A stretch of DNA of 36,520 bases, taken from the NCBI GenBank assembly GCA_937981985.1, contig CALJNB010000078.1, forward strand, positions 1 through 36,520, read 5' to 3'. Source of the stretch: an uncultured bacterium (GTDB lineage Bacteria; Myxococcota_A; Bradymonadia; Bradymonadales; Bradymonadaceae). The position numbers were made by a program, and so were the translations under genes. Below, piece after piece: positions 16,894-25,500 of the stretch (position 1 is the stretch's first letter; each line of letters starts with the position of its first letter). The notes beneath the pieces are model-generated. The model did not search any database. It saw nothing but the letters and a program-made list of their open reading frames with translations, and had not been told where the DNA came from.

Positions 16894-17583
16894 TTAGAAG
16901 GGAATGTCGATACATTCGCATAAAAACTTCACAAAAGCATTTCCAGTTCTCATATCCGCGATCAGCTGTTTTTTAAAACCCTTGGAAGTCAGTTCTTTTT
17001 TTGAATAGTTTTTAATCGCGATAAAAGATTTTCGTCTCAATTCAACGATCATTGGATCTTCAGGATCGAAACCTTTGGGGGCGCGCTTTAATGAGCTTCC
17101 GCCTAATTCAAAAGTATCTTTGAACTTCTTTGCGTTGATGATTTTCTTGTAGGCATTGGGATCGTCGACGATAGCGGTTCGGATCTTAAATAAAACTTTC
17201 GTTTCGGGTCCCCACATGCCTAATCCTAAAAAGCATTCGTTATTGTCCAAATGCAGATAATAGCCCGGCGCGTGCACGTCTTTTCCGTCCTCATGTTTGA
17301 AGTGAATTCCAGCATTGGTTTTATAGGGTGTTTTATCTTTTCCAAATCGGGTGTCGCGGTAGATACGTAATAGTGAACCACCTGATTTTTTATCGCTCGC
17401 GACAAAATGAGGAGAGATTTTCAAAAGAGGTTCTTCCATCGACCGAACAAAATCTAGGACGGGCGACCGTAAATCGTCTTCGTAACGATCTTTACGTTCT
17501 TTGAACCAATCACGGTTATTGTTGGCTTTGAGATCTTTGAGATACTTAAAAAGTTTCGGATCGAAATGGTCAAACTCAGTCAT
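16894..17583 (-). CDS. DUF2461 domain protein
   Basis: A 229-residue cytoplasmic protein of the DUF2461 (TIGR02453) family. FKYLKDLKANNNRDWFKERKDRYEDDL, SLLRIYRDTRFGKDKTPYKTNAGIHF and GYYLHLDNNECFLGLGMW are family signatures. The biochemical role of the family is not known to me. I choose the ATG at 17583 because GAGGATAA lies just before it and because the family normally begins shortly before the FxPKLFxYL region. The longer reading from 17649 would overlap the upstream gene by 4 bases (ATGA) and cannot be fully excluded. Confidence 0.88.
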   Translation of the reverse strand: MTEFDHFDPKLFKYLKDLKANNNRDWFKERKDRYEDDLRSPVLDFVRSMEEPLLKISPHFVASDKKSGGSLLRIYRDTRFGKDKTPYKTNAGIHFKHEDGKDVHAPGYYLHLDNNECFLGLGMWGPETKVLFKIRTAIVDDPNAYKKIINAKKFKDTFELGGSSLKRAPKGFDPEDPMIVELRRKSFIAIKNYSKKELTSKGFKKQLIADMRTGNAFVKFLCECIDIPF

Positions 17584-17645
17584 ATTTATCCTCAATGGAA
17601 GGGCCGTATTGAGGACAGGGAAACATTTAAAACTGGAAATGACAA

Positions 17646-20564
17646 TCAAATACCTGAAATTCCTCCCAGGTTACCGTCTTGTTTTTCAGGGTTGGCTTGA
17701 TTGTTAATGCGTTGGTGGACATAAGCGAGTCCAAGGAGACTTAAACCTAGTCCCATGAACGAGAGTATGCGGTACAGGCCATCTAGGTTTGCGGTGTCGA
17801 TAAGGAAGATTTTCAATATTACCAATCCTAGTAAGCCCATGCCAACTTGATAGATACGAATGCCAAGTGTGTCGTTTCGAACAATTCCTAGGATTGTTGT
17901 CACGATGGCAATCGACATCCAAACGAAGGAGTAGGTGTAAAGTTCCCCAGAACTCACGACGCTCCAGAGATCAAATTTTCCCTGCCATATATGTCGAATT
18001 TGCAAGTTGATAAATATGAAGGTCGCTGATGCGCTAAATGCTAAGGCACCTTTTCGTATTAAGGGTTCGTGGAAACGATAGGCCAGCCATCCGATAAGAA
18101 TAGGTGCACCAAAGGTTAATAACATGATGTTGACTACCGGGAAGGTTCCGATGCCCTCACTAATCCAATCGATGTTGAGAAGCGTCAACCCAATTACCCC
18201 GTAATATATTGCGAAGGCAGCAAAAATTAACGTACTGGATAATACTCGATAAAGCGTTTTCAGAGACGAGGCTCCTAGCGAACGTCGGTGGTAAAAAAAT
18301 GAAATCCCTGTGAATAGTAACATCGTCAAGGTCACCTCAATTAATGGGGCGGAAAACTTAAAGAGTTCGCCATCGTGAAACCAAAATCGTAACTCAGACC
18401 AGCATAAGGGAATGAAGAGAATCATAGCACCGGTCTCGGCCCAAACGCGTAATTTTGGATTACCCTTCAATAAGAACATGGAGAGAACCAAAGAGCCGAC
18501 ACTTCCCCCGTAAGTATAGAGCGACCAATGGATAGTTGTGCGGTACTCAATAATTGACGGATTGAGCGTGAGTCGAGATATTATTATTAAAGTGAGTAGC
18601 TTAAATAACCAGCCGGCTTCTTTTATTTTATATCGCTGAATAACCCAAGCTAAAGGGATCAATTGCAATGCTAAGGCGAGGGTGAGTGCTCCGTTATCAG
18701 TAACCATGACCGCTGCCATCGACGCGGAGAAATGCGCGGATAATAATGCGGTCACGAAAAGTGGAAGGTGAGAATGCCTGCAAGAAAATGCTGCAACCGT
18801 TGCATAGCTGATGGTCATCATGCCGAAGATCGCTCCCCATTGAGAATCAGTGATTCCCGTCGTGCTAAAATAGCAACCAAGTGCCATTAATATCGGAACG
18901 CCGGTGATGAAAATAGTCCACGTCATTTTGTAACTGCTTTGGCGGAGGTTACGGGCGCCTAACACAAGCGAGATCACGACGACCGCAATTGAGAATAGGA
19001 TTCTTGTCATGGCTTCAGGTCCCTCTAAAGGGAGGGTCGTATTGCGGATGAGATGTCCGATGAGCTCTAATAGAATCATTATCGAAGGAACAAGGATGAA
19101 TGATTGGCGCTTGTGCGCAGCTAAAAGAACGACTGAAAAAAGAGGGATCCAGGTATAGATTGCGGTTGGGAACTGGACGGGAAAAGGGGCATAGAAAACT
19201 TGTAGCAGTGAAACGAAAACCAGTCCGATCACAAGAATTCCATCGTGTTCGCCCAATTTATTTCGCTTTAGCAGAAACGAAAGAGGCTTGATTTTATCGA
19301 CAGTAAACGTGTTCTTAAGGGTCCAATTTCCTTTGGGAATCGCGAGAAAAAGGTAGAAAATCGCCGCTAGATACAAGCCCTGTTGAATGGCTATATTGGG
19401 GTACTGTAACGACATGCACCACCACGCGAGAGCGCCGACAAAAACACCATTCCACAGCCATCCTCGGAACATGTGGTTTAATAAAAGGAGTCCGGCAGCG
19501 GTAATAATTACCGAGTACACGAGTGCTAGGGGAATAGCGCCGCTACCCGTGGAAACGAATAGAGGAACGATATACGCACCAACGATACCGATGGCGGCAA
19601 GTCCTGGTCCGTGTACGATCGCCAAGAGCATCGTCGCAAGAGCGACGGCGACGAGCAGGACGAACCCATATTCTTTGGGTACCATGTTATAGATATTCAT
19701 CGCCGCGAGTATAGCGCCAAAAAGTGTGATGCTGCCGCCGCCGGCGAGTACGGCGAAGATGGGATTTGAAGTGCGCGTTTTACGTCGAAAATATTCGGCG
19801 CCCAAATGTAAAGCCAGTCCAGTAGCTGCACCCGCAAGAATACGAGGTAGGGGGCCTAGATAGCCTTGTTCTATGGAATATTTGGCCAGAAATACACCAG
19901 CTAACGCGACGCATAAGCCGCCAAGTGCGATCATCCAATTTCGTCCCAGAGTTCTGAGGAGATCGAAAAGTTTTTCTTTGATTGAAGGCGTTTCGTTGTT
20001 TCGTTTGTTTTTTGGGGTTGGTTTGATATCTGACTCGTCTTTGGGTTTCGATTCGTTTTTATTAGCGCTTTGCTTGGAACGGTTTTTATAGGTTGGCTTG
20101 ACGTCAATGATGGTGCCGTCGCTTCCCGACTTATCGTTTAGAAAAGCATCGCGTTCGTTTTTGGGAACTGAGATGACGCCATCGGTTAAAGCGGGTTTTA
20201 TTTTTTTTATCGCGTCAAAATTTGGGCGTTCAATGGAGTGTCTTCTTGGACCATGTAATTGTTCTTTTGGGATTAAAGGAGTGAACGGGAGGTCGTTAAC
20301 GTTAACGAGTGCTGTGTTTTTGGGTACAAATTCGTCGGGCGATTTGGGTTGGATTTTTTCGCAGACATTCGCGGGTTCGGATTCCTCAGGTGGATGAAGA
20401 ACTGCACTTTCTAGGTTTCTGACTCTGCGAAATAGCGAACGCATATTTTTGATATCACGTTCTAATGCCGAGATTCGAATTTCCAGCTCCGTATTATTTC
20501 CGGAGAATAGGAGATAAATAGCTCCAAGGAAAAGACCCACAATGACTAGTATAATGAGTTCCAT
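17646..20564 (-). CDS. DUF2339 polytopic membrane protein
   Basis: A 972-residue inner-membrane protein. One helix at residues 2-20 is followed by a coiled segment (EIRISALERDIKNMRSLFRRVRNLE) and a long charged linker (about 60-200, rich in Lys, Pro and Asn). From about residue 210 to the end come more than twenty hydrophobic segments, including LARYSIEQGYLGP-type and RLxLGxxxG-type patterns seen in DUF2339 proteins. Function unknown for the family. The ATG overlaps the stop of a small upstream ORF (TAATG) and has an AGAGGT site, so the two are probably translated together. Confidence 0.88.
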   Translation of the reverse strand: MELIILVIVGLFLGAIYLLFSGNNTELEIRISALERDIKNMRSLFRRVRNLESAVLHPPEESEPANVCEKIQPKSPDEFVPKNTALVNVNDLPFTPLIPKEQLHGPRRHSIERPNFDAIKKIKPALTDGVISVPKNERDAFLNDKSGSDGTIIDVKPTYKNRSKQSANKNESKPKDESDIKPTPKNKRNNETPSIKEKLFDLLRTLGRNWMIALGGLCVALAGVFLAKYSIEQGYLGPLPRILAGAATGLALHLGAEYFRRKTRTSNPIFAVLAGGGSITLFGAILAAMNIYNMVPKEYGFVLLVAVALATMLLAIVHGPGLAAIGIVGAYIVPLFVSTGSGAIPLALVYSVIITAAGLLLLNHMFRGWLWNGVFVGALAWWCMSLQYPNIAIQQGLYLAAIFYLFLAIPKGNWTLKNTFTVDKIKPLSFLLKRNKLGEHDGILVIGLVFVSLLQVFYAPFPVQFPTAIYTWIPLFSVVLLAAHKRQSFILVPSIMILLELIGHLIRNTTLPLEGPEAMTRILFSIAVVVISLVLGARNLRQSSYKMTWTIFITGVPILMALGCYFSTTGITDSQWGAIFGMMTISYATVAAFSCRHSHLPLFVTALLSAHFSASMAAVMVTDNGALTLALALQLIPLAWVIQRYKIKEAGWLFKLLTLIIISRLTLNPSIIEYRTTIHWSLYTYGGSVGSLVLSMFLLKGNPKLRVWAETGAMILFIPLCWSELRFWFHDGELFKFSAPLIEVTLTMLLFTGISFFYHRRSLGASSLKTLYRVLSSTLIFAAFAIYYGVIGLTLLNIDWISEGIGTFPVVNIMLLTFGAPILIGWLAYRFHEPLIRKGALAFSASATFIFINLQIRHIWQGKFDLWSVVSSGELYTYSFVWMSIAIVTTILGIVRNDTLGIRIYQVGMGLLGLVILKIFLIDTANLDGLYRILSFMGLGLSLLGLAYVHQRINNQANPEKQDGNLGGISGI

Positions 20565-20695
20565 TAGTTACCTCTTTGAATTTGGGCTATTGGAACGTGA
20601 AGTTGAGTTCGCTCATCGATGGGTGTCACGTTTTCCAAGCGTGAGGTCCGGATGACGAACGTGAATAAAAAATAAATGAGGTAAAGCGTTTTCAA
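20564..20695 (-). CDS. Putative 43-residue membrane microprotein, coupled to the DUF2339 gene
   Basis: A small gene easily missed because it starts with TTG. The ribosome-binding site AAGGAGG (20707-20701) is perfect and lies 5 bases before the TTG. The product begins MKTLYLIYFLFTFVIRTSR, one membrane helix with a basic cytoplasmic-type edge, and continues with about 25 polar residues to QIQRGN. Its TAA overlaps the DUF2339 ATG by one base. A longer reading with an ATG at 20821 exists but has no ribosome-binding site and would run through the hairpin. No homologue is known to me; existence is inferred from the start signals and the coupling. Confidence 0.55.
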   Translation of the reverse strand: MKTLYLIYFLFTFVIRTSRLENVTPIDERTQLHVPIAQIQRGN

Positions 20696-20736
20696 TATTG
20701 CCTCCTTCAGGCGATCTGGCGAAGGAGTTAGCAATA
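20696..20736 (-). promoter_or_regulatory. Stem-loop sequestering the ribosome-binding site of the microprotein/DUF2339 transcript
   Basis: Read on the minus strand, TATTGC (20736-20731) and CTCCTTC (20727-20721) pair without mismatch with GAAGGAG (20708-20702) and GCAATA (20701-20696). This gives 13 base pairs with one TAA bulge and a 12-base loop. The 3' arm contains the whole AAGGAGG site and stops at the base before the TTG start. Initiation would be blocked while the stem holds, so a temperature-, ligand-, protein- or RNA-responsive switch is plausible. The folding is my reading by eye. Confidence 0.6.
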
Positions 20737-20757
20737 CGAATGCCAAAGAATGTGTCG

Positions 20758-20763
20758 ATTTTA
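20758..20763 (-). promoter_or_regulatory. Candidate -10 element for the microprotein/DUF2339 transcript
   Basis: The minus strand reads TAAAAT, five of six matches to TATAAT. Transcription would start near 20750 and give a leader of about 55 bases that is mostly the stem-loop. The matching -35 (CTTTCA at 17 bases) is poor. Confidence 0.35.
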
Positions 20764-20917
20764 GGGGATAAAATGCGGTCTGAAAGGGTATGTGTGCAAA
20801 ATTTGTTGGCATGGTTGTCATTATTTGTTCATATTTCCGAGTGCGTTTTCTTGTTTGAGAAACCTGAGAAGACTTGTAGTTAGTTCTGGTTACTTTTCAC
20901 TTGTACGGCCGAATTAA

Positions 20918-21730
20918 ATGAACTTCATTCAACCCAAAGGACCACAGCGCATTGTTTGTTTAACCGAGGAGCCGACTGAAATTCTATACGCCTTAGGTGA
21001 GGGCCATCGCATTGTCGGTATTAGCGCATACACCGAACGTCCTCCTATTGCGAAAAAAGAAAAACCAATTGTTTCTGCATTCATCGGCGGGAGTGTAAAA
21101 AAGATCGTCAAACTGAAGCCTGACTTGGTTATTGGGTTCTCTGACATTCAGGCGGATCTCGCTGCAGAACTTATCCGCGCAAATTTGCAGGTTCTAATTT
21201 TCAATCAGCGCACGATTAACGAAATTCTTGAAGTAATTCTTGCGGTCGGTCGCCTCGTCGGCGCGGAGAAAAAAGCTTCGGTTTTAATCGCCGGCTATGT
21301 TCGAAATTTGGAAGCCTATCAAGTTAAGGCCGCACTTCGTTCGCATCGTCCAAGAGTTTATTTTGAAGAATGGATAGATCCAATCATTTCTGGAATTTCT
21401 TGGGTAAGTGAACTCATAGAAATCGTTGGTGGTGATGATATTTTTAAAGATCGCGCAAATGGAAAACTCGCTAAAGAACGTTTTGTGACTACCAAAGAGA
21501 TTATCGAACGTAACCCTGAAGTTTACCTGGCAAGTTGGTGCGGAGAACCTTTTGATAAGGTGAAGGCTTTGGAACGATTTCCTGAAAATGGGTTTGCAGC
21601 TATCATGAACGACCATATCGTTGAGCTGCAACCCGATATCATCTTGCAGCCTGGACCGGCATGTTTAACCGATGGGGTTGCAGCCCTTGAAAGAGCGATT
21701 TTTTCCAAGACTCTAAACCGTCATGAATAA
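20918..21730 (+). CDS. Periplasmic-binding-fold protein, BtuF/FepB-like, without signal peptide
   Basis: A 270-residue protein of the helical-backbone metal-receptor (TroA/BtuF) superfamily. PQRIVCLTEEPTEILYALGEGHRIVGIS, then VKKIVKLKPDLVIGFSDIQADLAAEL, the long central helix region GRLVGAEKKASVLIAGYV and WVSELIEIVGGDDIF are characteristic of vitamin B12 or siderophore binding proteins. There is no signal peptide: the fold begins at residue 9 after a polar MNFIQPKG. No ABC transporter genes are adjacent. Related cytoplasmic cobalamin-binding-like proteins without signals are known in sequence databases. No Shine-Dalgarno site is seen. It overlaps the next gene by 8 bases. Confidence 0.85.
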   Translation: MNFIQPKGPQRIVCLTEEPTEILYALGEGHRIVGISAYTERPPIAKKEKPIVSAFIGGSVKKIVKLKPDLVIGFSDIQADLAAELIRANLQVLIFNQRTINEILEVILAVGRLVGAEKKASVLIAGYVRNLEAYQVKAALRSHRPRVYFEEWIDPIISGISWVSELIEIVGGDDIFKDRANGKLAKERFVTTKEIIERNPEVYLASWCGEPFDKVKALERFPENGFAAIMNDHIVELQPDIILQPGPACLTDGVAALERAIFSKTLNRHE

Positions 21731-22253
21731 AAAGAGATGGGTCGTTTTAGTTGCTTGCATTACTTTTCTTCTCCTTGTTTTCTTTCAACGTTATTCCCTT
21801 AATGTCTTTTATCTAGCGGGGCAAGAAGTTCAATTTCCTAACTACACTGCAAATAAGAAGGGCGTTCGAATTTTCATCGTGGGTTCTGAGGAAACGCTTT
21901 CTGCGAAATTGGTAGAGCAAGTATCTAAAAATTGCACCAACATTTCGATCAGCACGAAGGTAAATCGATTTACTGATTTTGATTGGCAAGAGAAAGACGA
22001 ATTGCATCGTTATATTCGTATTGGCGAATACAATGTCGTCTTAATTGAAACCTCCTCAATTGATTTTTTGAAGGAAAATGTTGACCGGATTGCGCGTTTC
22101 GAAGCATCGGCTCGCAAGGCTGATTCCAAGATTTTTTATTGGGGTCCACAGCTTCAAGACCGGGACCAAAATGGGACTATTAGATATCCCGACAATTTTA
22201 TCCCTGATTTAGGGATAAATATAACTCCGTTGTGTGCGATTCTGGCGCGCTGA
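21723..22253 (+). CDS. Hypothetical membrane-anchored protein
   Basis: I do not recognise this 176-residue protein. MNKKRW is followed by one hydrophobic helix (about residues 7-21), then a soluble part facing the periplasm. That part alternates strands and helices (GVRIFIVGSEETLSAKLVEQVSKNC, GEYNVVLIETSSIDFLKENVDRIARFEASARK, KIFYWGPQL), which suggests a small alpha/beta fold. It overlaps the BtuF-like gene by 8 bases, so it is co-translated. A perfect inverted repeat of 9-bp arms (22197-22219) lies near its 3' end. Confidence 0.7.
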   Translation: MNKKRWVVLVACITFLLLVFFQRYSLNVFYLAGQEVQFPNYTANKKGVRIFIVGSEETLSAKLVEQVSKNCTNISISTKVNRFTDFDWQEKDELHRYIRIGEYNVVLIETSSIDFLKENVDRIARFEASARKADSKIFYWGPQLQDRDQNGTIRYPDNFIPDLGINITPLCAILAR

Positions 22254-22558
22254 GTTTCGAATTTTCGGACATCTCGCAGTTTTGAACGTGCAAATTTGAT
22301 GCTCTGTTTGCGCAAGAATGGTGGTCTCGTTGTGAAGAAAAGCCTTTATAGAAAGTGGGAACGAGTCGATCCTTATTTAGGTATGGGCGAATCACGATAC
22401 CGACGTGCAAAGTCAATAATCTGGCGCTGATTTTGACCCTTTGCCCCCGCTTGTTCGTGATTTTCATTTATCGTAGATTTACATAATCAAAAAGATAACA
22501 CGAGCTCGTATCACCTGAACTAAATCGTTTGGGTCGTGCGATACTTAATGGAGAGTTC
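22254..22558 (+). other. Intergenic region and leader upstream of the TSP3 surface protein gene
   Basis: No gene is supported in these 305 bases. A -10-like CATAAT lies at 22482-22487 with no good -35 at the usual spacing. The 10-bp palindrome ACGAGCTCGT at 22500-22509 lies just downstream. ACGTGCAAA occurs twice, about 120 bases apart. A clear GGAGAG site precedes the ATG at 22559. Confidence 0.4.
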
Positions 22559-25500
22559 ATGAATATAAAGTTTTTAATCCCTATATTACTGGCAAGCCTC
22601 GCGTTGCCCTCTGCTGCTATGGCGCAATGCGTTCTCGATGCATCGCCGACTCCAACCGAGGAGTGCGATGACGGTGATGGAGGCGGTGATGGTTGTAATA
22701 ACATGTGCGAAATCGAAGTCGGTTGGTCTTGTGCACGACCGCTTAATTTTGGCACATTTGTTATAAGCGATTTTGCTGGTGTGGATAGTGCGGCTTGGAC
22801 AATTGATCCTTCTAATATTGAAGCCATTCAAAATACGAATACTAAGAGTCCAACATTGGCTTCTTGGGGGCTCGATGCATTTATAGGAACTTACTCTGCG
22901 ATTATTGAAGTCCAGACCACCAATGATGATGACATGATTGGTTTGGGTCTTGGTTTTAATCCCGGAGACGAGGTCGGAAATGCGGGTCGTTGGTTGATGA
23001 TCGATTGGAAGCAACTCGACCAAGGATCTGTTCTTGCGGGTATGGCTCTATCTTACGTGAAGGGTGCGCCGAATAACGGAAGTAGTGTCGGAAGCCATTC
23101 CTTTCCTAATCGTGAATGTCCCGATCCGAACAATTCCTGTGTCACCGAACTTACTCGTGCACGTACACTTGGAACGACGGGTTGGACGGATAATTTTGAG
23201 CATGAATTCAACGTGGTCTACCGACCCGATCGTTTAGTCGTAATCGTTGATGGTGTTTTAGAATTCGACGTAACACCTGCCGATTTCCCTGCCGGGACTT
23301 TTGACGGAGATGTATTTCCAGGGGGAGACTTCGCTGCTTACCAAATATCTCAAAACGCGACACGCGTTGAGTCCGCAGTGGGCTTAGGTGCTTCGACTTG
23401 TAATAAAATTGACGCAAACGACACGACCGTCAACGTCCTTTTCGGCGCTGGTACAGTCGCCGTCGATACGGACAATCTGATTGTCGATGCAAACGATAAC
23501 GTGCTTCCTGGGTCGTTAGCCATTGTTGGTGCGCCTGCTGATGGAACCACAACAATTAACAACGGCGTGATTTCTTTCACTCCTGATGACGATACGGTTC
23601 CCGGAACCTACGTGATCGAATACACGGTTTGTGATGACCATCCCGTCGCACCAGATTGTGATAACGGAACCATTACTATTGTTGTTGGATTTCCCAATAC
23701 CGATAACGATGGTGTTAATGACGACGTGGATCTCGATGATGATAACGACGGAATTTTGGACACGGACGAAGGCGACGGTTCAGTAGATACCGACGGCGAT
23801 GACGTTCCTGATTCTCTTGACCTTGATTCTGATAATGATGGAATTTACGATATCGTTGAGTCTGGATTGGAAAGCGGCGACTCAGATTTTGATGCAACAC
23901 TGGATTGTCCTGGCGGTTTTGGCGCTAATGGACTTTGTGACGCCATCGAAACCGCTGCTGACTCAGGTCTTCCTGACTACAATAATGATCAAACGACTGA
24001 CGTTCCCAATGATACCGATATGGATGGTGTTCCAGATTTCCAAGATCTTGATTCTGATAACGACGGTATTTACGATGTAATTGAAGGGGGTTCTGGTTGT
24101 AATCTTTCCAATAACGATTCTCAATGTCGTAACGTAGATAATGATGATGATGGGATCGTGAATTCCCTCGATGATGGAAACACCTTCGGTGACGGTGATG
24201 GATACCAAGCACCAACAGATATTGATAACGACGGAGGTTACGACTTCACGTCTTTAGATAGTGACGATGATGGAATTAACGATGTCATTGAAGGTCCAGC
24301 CGATTGTGACGATACTGATGATAACGGTATTTGTGACGGCGTAGATGGGAATAGTGACGGTCTCATAGATGGCGTGCGCGCCGATGAGGTTGTTGATACC
24401 GACGATGATGGTTTGCCCGATTTTCAGGATTTAGATAGTGATGGCGATGGTATTCCAGATTCAAACGAAGGGACGGTGGATACGGATGATGACGGCGTGC
24501 CTGACTACCTTGATTTAGATTCTGATAATGATGGAATTCTTGACCTTATCGAAGGCGCATCGGGTTGTCTTGATACGACTCCAGCGGACGGCGTCTGTGA
24601 CGGACCCGACGCCGATGGTGACGGGCTTGCCGATGACGCTTCGGGTACTCCTCCTGATACAGATGGTGACTCGGTTCCGGATTACCAAGATCTAGATAGC
24701 GATAATGACGGCATTCCCGATCTTGTCGAAGGTGGATCAGAGTGTTCTGATACGACTCCAAACGACGGTGTTTGTGATGGTCCCGATGTTGACGGCGATG
24801 GCGTTGCTAATGATATTGATCCGATAAATGGCCATGGTGCAACTCCAACAACGCCACCTAACTCCGACGGAAATGGCCCCGCCGATTATATCGACCTCGA
24901 TAGTGATGATGATGGCGTTTTCGATATCGTCGAAGGTGGATCGGGTTGTACTGATGTAAATACTAATGCGGTTTGTGACGGTCCTGATAACGACGGAGAC
25001 GGGATTCCGGACTCGATCGATGACCTCGATGGTTTTGGCGACACGACTCCGACCGTCCCAACAGACTCGGGCGGAAATAGTGATCCCGATTATACTGTTC
25101 TTGATAGCAATGGTGATGGTACGCCCGATATCATAGAGGTGGGGGCGTCCGAATGCGAGAACTCTAATCCGGTTGATGATGTGTGTGACGGTCCCGATAC
25201 CGATGGTGACGGAATCGTAGACGATTTGGATACCAATCCTGGGTTCGGTACCGGTGCACCCGATCTTGACGGTGATGGTGTTTCAGATGAAGACGATCTC
25301 GATGACGATAATGACGGAATCCTTGATACAGTCGAAGGCGACGGTTCGGTGGATACCGATGGTGATGGAGTACCGGATTCTTTAGACCTTGATTCGGATA
25401 ACGATGGAATCCCAGATGTTATCGAAGGAAATTCAGGATGCGCCGATGTTAGTATTGCAGATAGCGTCTGTGATGGACCCGATATGGACGGCGACGGTGT

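Noticed and set aside
20564-20821. 85-codon minus-strand ORF starting at ATG 20821
   Set aside because: The ATG has no ribosome-binding site and the first half runs through the hairpin; only the last 43 codons, from the TTG at 20695, have proper start signals.
22198-22467. 89-codon minus-strand ORF across the TSP3 leader
   Set aside because: Composition is unlike a protein, it overlaps the 3' end of a plus-strand gene, and it has no start signals.
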